Assembly: GCF_000004075.3 (NCBI RefSeq)
Contig: NC_026657.2
Span: 7,502,001 to 7,566,000 of the forward strand
DNA: 64,000 bases
Direction of reading: 5' to 3'
DNA from: Cucumis sativus
Taxonomy: Eukaryota > Streptophyta > Magnoliopsida > Cucurbitales > Cucurbitaceae
Numbering within the stretch: position 1 is the first letter of the stretch; each line of letters opens with the position of its first letter. The position numbers and the translations under genes were made by a program. This document shows, piece by piece, positions 59,001-64,000 of this stretch. The notes under the pieces are model-generated. The model was not told the origin of the DNA. It was given only the letters and a program-made list of their open reading frames with translations, and made no database searches.

Positions 59001-60539
59001 TAACAAATGTAAATGGGGAGGAACCCCAAACACCAAAAGGTGATTACATCAAAGAGTACCAATTACTGACTAAAAATATAAGCTGTATCGAGTAAAAGTG
59101 TGCTTTGTTTTGCACCAAGAAAATGAACCATGTTAACTCTAGGTCTTACCAAGGGATGTTGTCTTTCCACCCCCGTTAACGCCAACTATCATAATCACAG
59201 CTGGTTTGCTGATGACAAATTAAGAATAGAATCAGAAACAGTGCTTGAAATGGCATGTTTAGTTTGATAGATTGCACAAACTAAAAACCATAAAGAAAAC
59301 ACACCGGAATCCAAGTTGAAGGTCAGTTTTGCTCCCCTTCCCTTTCAACAACTCCAAGACATTCTTCTTTAACGCTTCCTAGGATCATTTTGATCAATGT
59401 ATAACAAGTTTGATCGAGCGCAACAGATTATTTGGAAATGGAAATATCAAACTGAAAATCAATGGAATCTTCCATCAAATTGCCCAACCACAACCAAACT
59501 GACCCTTCAAAATTAAATAAAAAACTCCATGATTCAAAAACCAAAGCAGTGCATAAAATTGTTGACTAAAACCTATATGAATATAAAATCTTTATATGTA
59601 GAATTTCTCCATAGTGGAAAGACAGGTAAATTTAGTGCCCCACTAGTGCTTGATTTAACAGTAAACCTTTCTTTCTATCTCAGACAACATATGAACTCAT
59701 TACCTTTATTTCACTACCAGATTTAAGCTTCCCAGCCAATATGTCATCACGCAAGCTGTCCACGATCTTAATGGTGATCCTTGGCCCGAAATCAGAAACC
59801 AATAATGCCTACAAAATTTCAACAACACGATTAACTATAGATTTCATTTGCCTTACATATGATTTTTCGAAAGACTCCAATCTCCCGAAATAAAAGGAGT
59901 ACCTACTTATATGGATGAACAAAGGCATATCCAAATTACAAAAGCAATACAAATTTCAGTAATAAGAGAGTATAGGATTTAAACTCATTCTAGGAAAAAA
60001 AAGACCTGAGAAAGAAGAGATATAAGTAAACCAAAACAGAATTACATTTCTATTGAATCCACATTCTGGAAAACAAAACTTAAGAGAATAGTGGTTAAGT
60101 GCTGACAAATTCGGAGTTCGAACAATCCAATTCATGAACAGAACTGCTTTCCTTTTGCGGGAAATGCTTCCTTGATTGAGACGAAGATAAACCAAAAGAG
60201 ACAACAGAAAAGGAACAGAAGATAAACCTCTTCGAGTTCGTCGAGAACTCTATCGGTTTCCGCGAGGTTCCAATACAGAAGAAGCTCATCGATAACAGCA
60301 AGGTTGTCTCGGGTTTTTGAGAAGCCTGAGAAGACCTTCTCCACATCACTTTTGGCCTTCTCCTTCAGCAGCCTGCCAAGCCGAGTGAAGAATCCCGTCT
60401 GACCGGCAGAGCATCTGAAACGAGAACCATCGCCGTGGATTCGCCGGAAAGGAGTTGTTGGCCGGAGCGATGGAACAAATAAGCTTCGGGGTGAAGGATT
60501 TGAGAGAAAGGATAGTTGAGAGAGTGAGGCCGCGGCCAT
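56088..60539 (-). CDS. CPFTSY: Chloroplast SRP receptor FtsY (SRP GTPase)
   Basis: Receptor for chloroplast SRP; with cpSRP54 it delivers light-harvesting proteins to Alb3 in the thylakoid membrane. Eleven minus-strand exons (60228-60539, 59704-59808, 59305-59378, 59150-59208, 58691-58728, 57985-58105, 57802-57870, 57617-57699, 56844-56912, 56291-56353, 56088-56201) give 368 residues (Arabidopsis 366). Order: transit peptide (about 1-45, Ser/Pro/Arg-rich); N domain ([21 protein letters not shown]); G domain with P-loop [12 protein letters not shown] (173-184); the insertion-box motif [29 protein letters not shown]; and the C-terminal [22 protein letters not shown]. All GTPase motifs are intact. 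The start at 60539 matches the family; the frame stays open upstream to 60680 but that is leader. The BAP-like gene ends only 168 bp upstream on the same strand. Confidence 0.95.
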
Positions 60540-60602
60540 AACTTTTTTCCAGCTCCGAGAACGGGAACGCCAGATGGATAAACTACTCCTAGAAATGTGA
60601 TA

Positions 60603-60616
60603 AACGACGCCGTTTT
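60603..60616 (-). promoter_or_regulatory. Shared promoter motif upstream of cpFtsY
   Basis: Reads AAAACGGCGTCGTT on the gene's sense strand, about 65 bp before the ATG. It is identical, base for base and in orientation, to the motif ahead of LIM copy 1 (16628-16641). A related CGTCGTCGTTTTG lies at 60641-60653. Confidence 0.45.
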
Positions 60617-60706
60617 GATTGGTTAATCGTACTCTTCGAACGTCGTCGTTTTGTTTTAGAAATAGGACCAAATTCAACACTAAGGCTCAAATCATCGCAA
60701 AGTCCA

Positions 60707-61258
60707 TCAAGATTTGTAAGAGCAAGAACTCCAAATAGGAACTCCGATCACTACGCCGCCTCTACTCCGGCAGAATGCCGCCGTCTCCGCCACTGGAACT
60801 CTAACCGTTGCTTTTGAAGCGATCGCCGGTTCCGAGTCCGATTCCAGTTCCTTAACTCTCACTGAAATGTTAACGATTCCATTTCGTTCACCATTTCCAT
60901 CTCTCAATCTATAACTCAGTAAATGTAAATAACTTTCCGGCCTATACCGTCCGAGAAAATCCGACACCGGAACGTTCGCAGTTCCAACGATCCTGTTCCT
61001 CGAATTAGAACAATAATGCACCTCGATCGTCAAGAACACTGTATCCACCGGAATCTCCAACCCCATTTTCTCATTCCACAACGGATAACTGCCGCCTCGT
61101 TCGTCAATATTTTCTGTACTTCCACCGCCGCCGCCAAAGCTCTGGCGATCGAACTTGACGGTCGCGAATGTCTTCCTCTTCACAGGCTTCCTATCGATTC
61201 GCAAATCCTCCCCTGAGACGACGGTGATTTCAATACTCCGGAACGACGTCGTCGCCAT
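60707..61258 (-). CDS. BAP2: C2-domain protein similar to BON1-associated proteins BAP1/BAP2
   Basis: A single-exon gene of 183 residues. Residues about 6-120 form a C2 fold: RSIEITVVSGEDLRIDRKPVK, GGSYPLWNEKMGLEIP, LTIEVHYCSNSR, then a C-terminal strand NGIVNISVRVKE. Few of the Asp residues that ligate calcium in classical C2 domains are present. The end GVPIWSSCSYKS resembles the tail of Arabidopsis BAP2 (GVPVW-) as I remember it. BAP1 and BAP2 bind the copine BON1 at membranes and restrain programmed cell death and defence responses. Its tandem position next to cpFtsY fits the Arabidopsis neighbourhood At2g45760-At2g45770. Generic SRC2-like C2 protein is the fallback name. Confidence 0.8.
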   Translation of the reverse strand: MATTSFRSIEITVVSGEDLRIDRKPVKRKTFATVKFDRQSFGGGGGSTENIDERGGSYPLWNEKMGLEIPVDTVFLTIEVHYCSNSRNRIVGTANVPVSDFLGRYRPESYLHLLSYRLRDGNGERNGIVNISVRVKELESDSEPAIASKATVRVPVAETAAFCRSRGGVVIGVPIWSSCSYKS

Positions 61259-63600
61259 AGTTTAGAGTACACTGGAAACCGATCGGGGGAAAAAAGTTGA
61301 AAGGAGTGAAGTAAAGTGACCGAAACCAAGGAATTGAAGAGTGGGAAGTGATCGGAACAAACATTTTGTTGGCGGATATAGATTGAAGGAAGTTTATAGG
61401 CGATTTCCGATTGGAAATTTTGGAGGAAAAAATGATCAACTCGCCTTCCGACGTCAGAATGATGACGCTTAAACGGTGACAGACTTTTTTTCTTTCTTTT
61501 TTATGACAAACGAAATTGTGAATAATTTTGTTTTAATAAATTTTAAATTATTAAATCAAATTTTGTAATATTATAACTGTGGAATAATGAATAAAGTTTT
61601 ATTTTATAATTATAAGTATTTGACAATTATTATTTAAACCGAGTATGAGTTGGTCGAACCGTTAGGTCGGTTTTTACTGTGATTTCAATTTTTCCTAAAT
61701 CCACCTCTTACCAACCTACCTTCTTCTTTATGGTTCGGTTAGTTCGGTTCATTTTTTTGTCTACCCCTATTTATGTCGTAAATAATAAAGTGTATCATAT
61801 AGTTTGTTAAATGAACTTAGTATATTGTATAGTTTGTAAATAATAAAGTGTATCGTAAATGTGAATTTAGCTTAACGATAATTAGTATAATCTTTCTCCT
61901 AAATGTCAAAGATTTAATCTCTCAAATTGTTGTGTTGATAAAAAAATAAATGTAGTTACATATTAGTTTTGATTGAAATTTGTATCTACATTTTTAAAAT
62001 GGCTTCACTGTTACCGATGCGTTTGATTTGCCTAAAGTCATAAATTTAATCCCTCTAATTTTTGTGTTAAAAAACTTAAATGCAATTACGTATTGGTTTG
62101 ATTGAAATTCATATATCGAATTTAGAAATCTTCCTTTTCAATATAGCTTCATTACTTTAAAAATCTGACAATAAATCTCTCTCTCCATATGTATATATAA
62201 TTTTTTTAGTACAACAATTACATGGAACAATATAACTCTCGATTTTATTCTTAAAATCGATCGATTATCAGTTAAGCTCAAACCGACATAAAATTTGATT
62301 TTTTAAAAAGTCTAACAATATTTAATTTATATAATTAGTCAAGCTTAAATTTATGCAAATTTTGGTATAGAAAGATTTTAACTAAATTGAATTGAATTAA
62401 GTTTACACCCCAATTTAAATAAATTGAACTTTTGTGTTTGGAATTTCTAGAACTCGACAAAAAACTTATATTATTGAAAAGAAAAAAAGTGGCGTGAAAT
62501 TGGATTTAGCTACAAATTGAATTGCCAACTGTCTTTTATTAAGGTCAATAAAAATCAAAGTGGAAAATAAAATAGTTACATTTCTAAAAATATATAAAAA
62601 AAAAAAATAGAATCGATACAAAATATTTACGCTTCATAAAAAAATTATTATTTTTCTATAAATAATTTATCAAGATTTTCTATATTAGGAAAAAAAAACT
62701 CTTTAGAGAAATATAATTTGGATAATAAATAATAAAATAGTCTTAAATTGAAAATTTTATCCCTTCTATTTATAATAAATTTTAAATTTAAAGTTAGCCT
62801 TCTAGCTAGATTAATTTTTATCGATATTAGTTTTTGTGTCGAAAAAGACATCATGTTAATATATTTCCACAATTTGGTCGGAGAATGTTCATAAAGATTA
62901 ATTTTTTTCTCCAATAAACTATGGAGGATCTAATTGTGAAATTTAAGAAAAATATAAGAATTAAAATAAGACCATCGACTAAAAAAGTATTGTTATGTTA
63001 ATATCTATAATTTTAGAAAAAAATTAAAATATTACTTACCAGTCAACTTAAAATATAATTTATTTGAATATAATATCAAATACTCATTAATAAATGGAAA
63101 CAATATTGACTTCATTTTAGTCATGTCCAAATGTCACAAGGTTTTTTTTTTTTTGTTAATGTTGACAAGTTTAATAAACTAAGACTTATGATGAATTTAA
63201 GTAGAAATATTGAAAAACTATATATTAAAATGAAAGGATATTGAGTGGCATAAATAGTGAAATGACATTGACTTGATCAATTAAAGTTGTAGAGCTAAGC
63301 AAACACGTGGGGGAAGAAGAAGTCAAGATATGAAAGCCAAAAGAATTTTGTATACTACCTTTTGGATTTGTATTATACCAAGTCAACAAAAATGTCCATC
63401 AAATCAAAAAACTTGGATTGTTTTGATTTGGTCAATCTATGATGTTTCGTTACTATGACCTAATCAATGATATCGATAACTCCAACTTCATTCCATTTTA
63501 ATCTTTAAACACATAAGTTGGTGATCAATATCTTTCGTTAGTTGGCTAATAACAACGTAAATTATCTGGAAAGAAAAAAAAATACCTTTAACTGTAATGT
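61259..63600. other. AT-rich intergenic DNA
   Basis: Promoter side of the BAP-like gene to about 61480, then strongly AT-rich sequence with homopolymers. Two diverged words, 'atgcaattacgtattggttt' and a related 'tgtagttacatattagtttt' (about 61951 and 62079), point to an old local duplication. I see no gene. Confidence 0.5.
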
Positions 63601-63629
63601 TATTATTTGTTTGCTCCCTCACTCCTTCC

Positions 63630-64000
63630 TTTACATGGGATAGAACATCGAAAGTCCCCTATTGTCGACGTGCTCCATTTGTTGGCATTGACTGCATCGG
63701 GAGTATGACATTTTGACGCATTTTCATTGCGCGTTGTGAATCCCTCTCCCGACGCACTGACGCCGACTTCCTTCTCAACGACACCATGTACGTCGGGAGG
63801 ATTTGCCCTAACGCCTTTGTGTATATATGCCGACGCGTGATAGGGTCGGAAGACCACTGATTTCTTGTAGTGTTTCATTTGCCAGTCTTGTGATTTTCAT
63901 TTTGTTCTCTATCCTTTTTGACGTGTGACGGCATCACGAGACCCCCGATTTCTTGTAGTGTTCCATTTGTTCGTTTTGTGATTTTCATTTTGTTCTCTCA
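63630..64000 (-). mobile_element. CACTA (En/Spm)-type transposon terminus, partial
   Basis: On the minus strand the terminal string CACTACAAGAAAT occurs at 63872-63860 and again at 63960-63948. Inward of the first copy lies a GC-rich, CGACG/CGTCG-studded subterminal region (63650-63850), typical of CACTA elements. The two ends belong to a direct repeat of about 62 bp (63849-63910 and 63938-63999) that includes 'ttgtgattttcattttgttctct'. No transposase coding sequence is in view. The 91-codon minus frame inside this region is repeat sequence, not a gene. Confidence 0.7.

Noticed and set aside
63603-63878. 91-codon minus-strand frame near the right edge
   Set aside because: It overlaps the CACTA subterminal repeats and resembles no protein.

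Overview
This is plant nuclear DNA, very probably from a cucurbit (Cucumis-like). The genes have many introns with GT-AG borders, the intergenic DNA is AT-rich, and the proteins carry plastid or mitochondrial targeting regions. Several families are plant-specific: PLIM2-type LIM proteins, cpFtsY, DGD2, KEA antiporters and PLS-class PPR proteins. The genus is an inference from protein flavour. I built gene models by hand from splice borders and recognised protein homology. Every multi-exon model that lies wholly inside the window sums to a multiple of three.

Layout, left to right. (1) 1-4649, minus: CFIm25 (NUDT21-like), running off the left edge; its largest intron holds a decayed LINE and a SINE. 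(2) 7031-8836, plus: an intronless E-class PPR gene, followed only 200 bp later by (3) 9037-15369, plus: a 12-exon AtuA/DUF1446 gene with a LINE remnant in intron 10. (4) 17168-18883, plus: a PLIM2-type LIM gene. (5) 21616-33490, plus: a 20-exon chloroplast K+ efflux antiporter (KEA1/2) with one GC-AG intron and several transposon scars in introns. (6) 34984-37233, plus: plastid FolD. (7) 38514-42367, minus: plant taspase-like Ntn hydrolase. (8) 44022-45164, minus: a second PLIM2 paralogue. (9) 47114-49067, minus: DGD2. (10) about 50729-51300, minus: a small RNA unit carrying a C/D-box snoRNA that I identify as U18, behind a site II / telo-box / TATA promoter. (11) 51718-54059, plus: a THEM2-like hotdog thioesterase. 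(12) 56088-60539, minus: cpFtsY. (13) 60707-61258, minus: a BAP1/BAP2-like C2 protein. (14) 63630-64000: the end of a CACTA-type DNA transposon.

The genes do not form an operon or one pathway, but several serve plastids: KEA (envelope ion exchange), FolD (folate one-carbon metabolism), DGD2 (galactolipid synthesis at the outer envelope) and cpFtsY (light-harvesting protein targeting). The gene order combines neighbourhoods that, from memory, lie on three different Arabidopsis chromosome segments, which suggests the window keeps an older linkage. I did not find a new defence or mobile system. The best new items are the U18 snoRNA gene, a 97-bp LINE scar with a perfect 16-bp target duplication, and a 14-bp promoter motif shared exactly by two genes.
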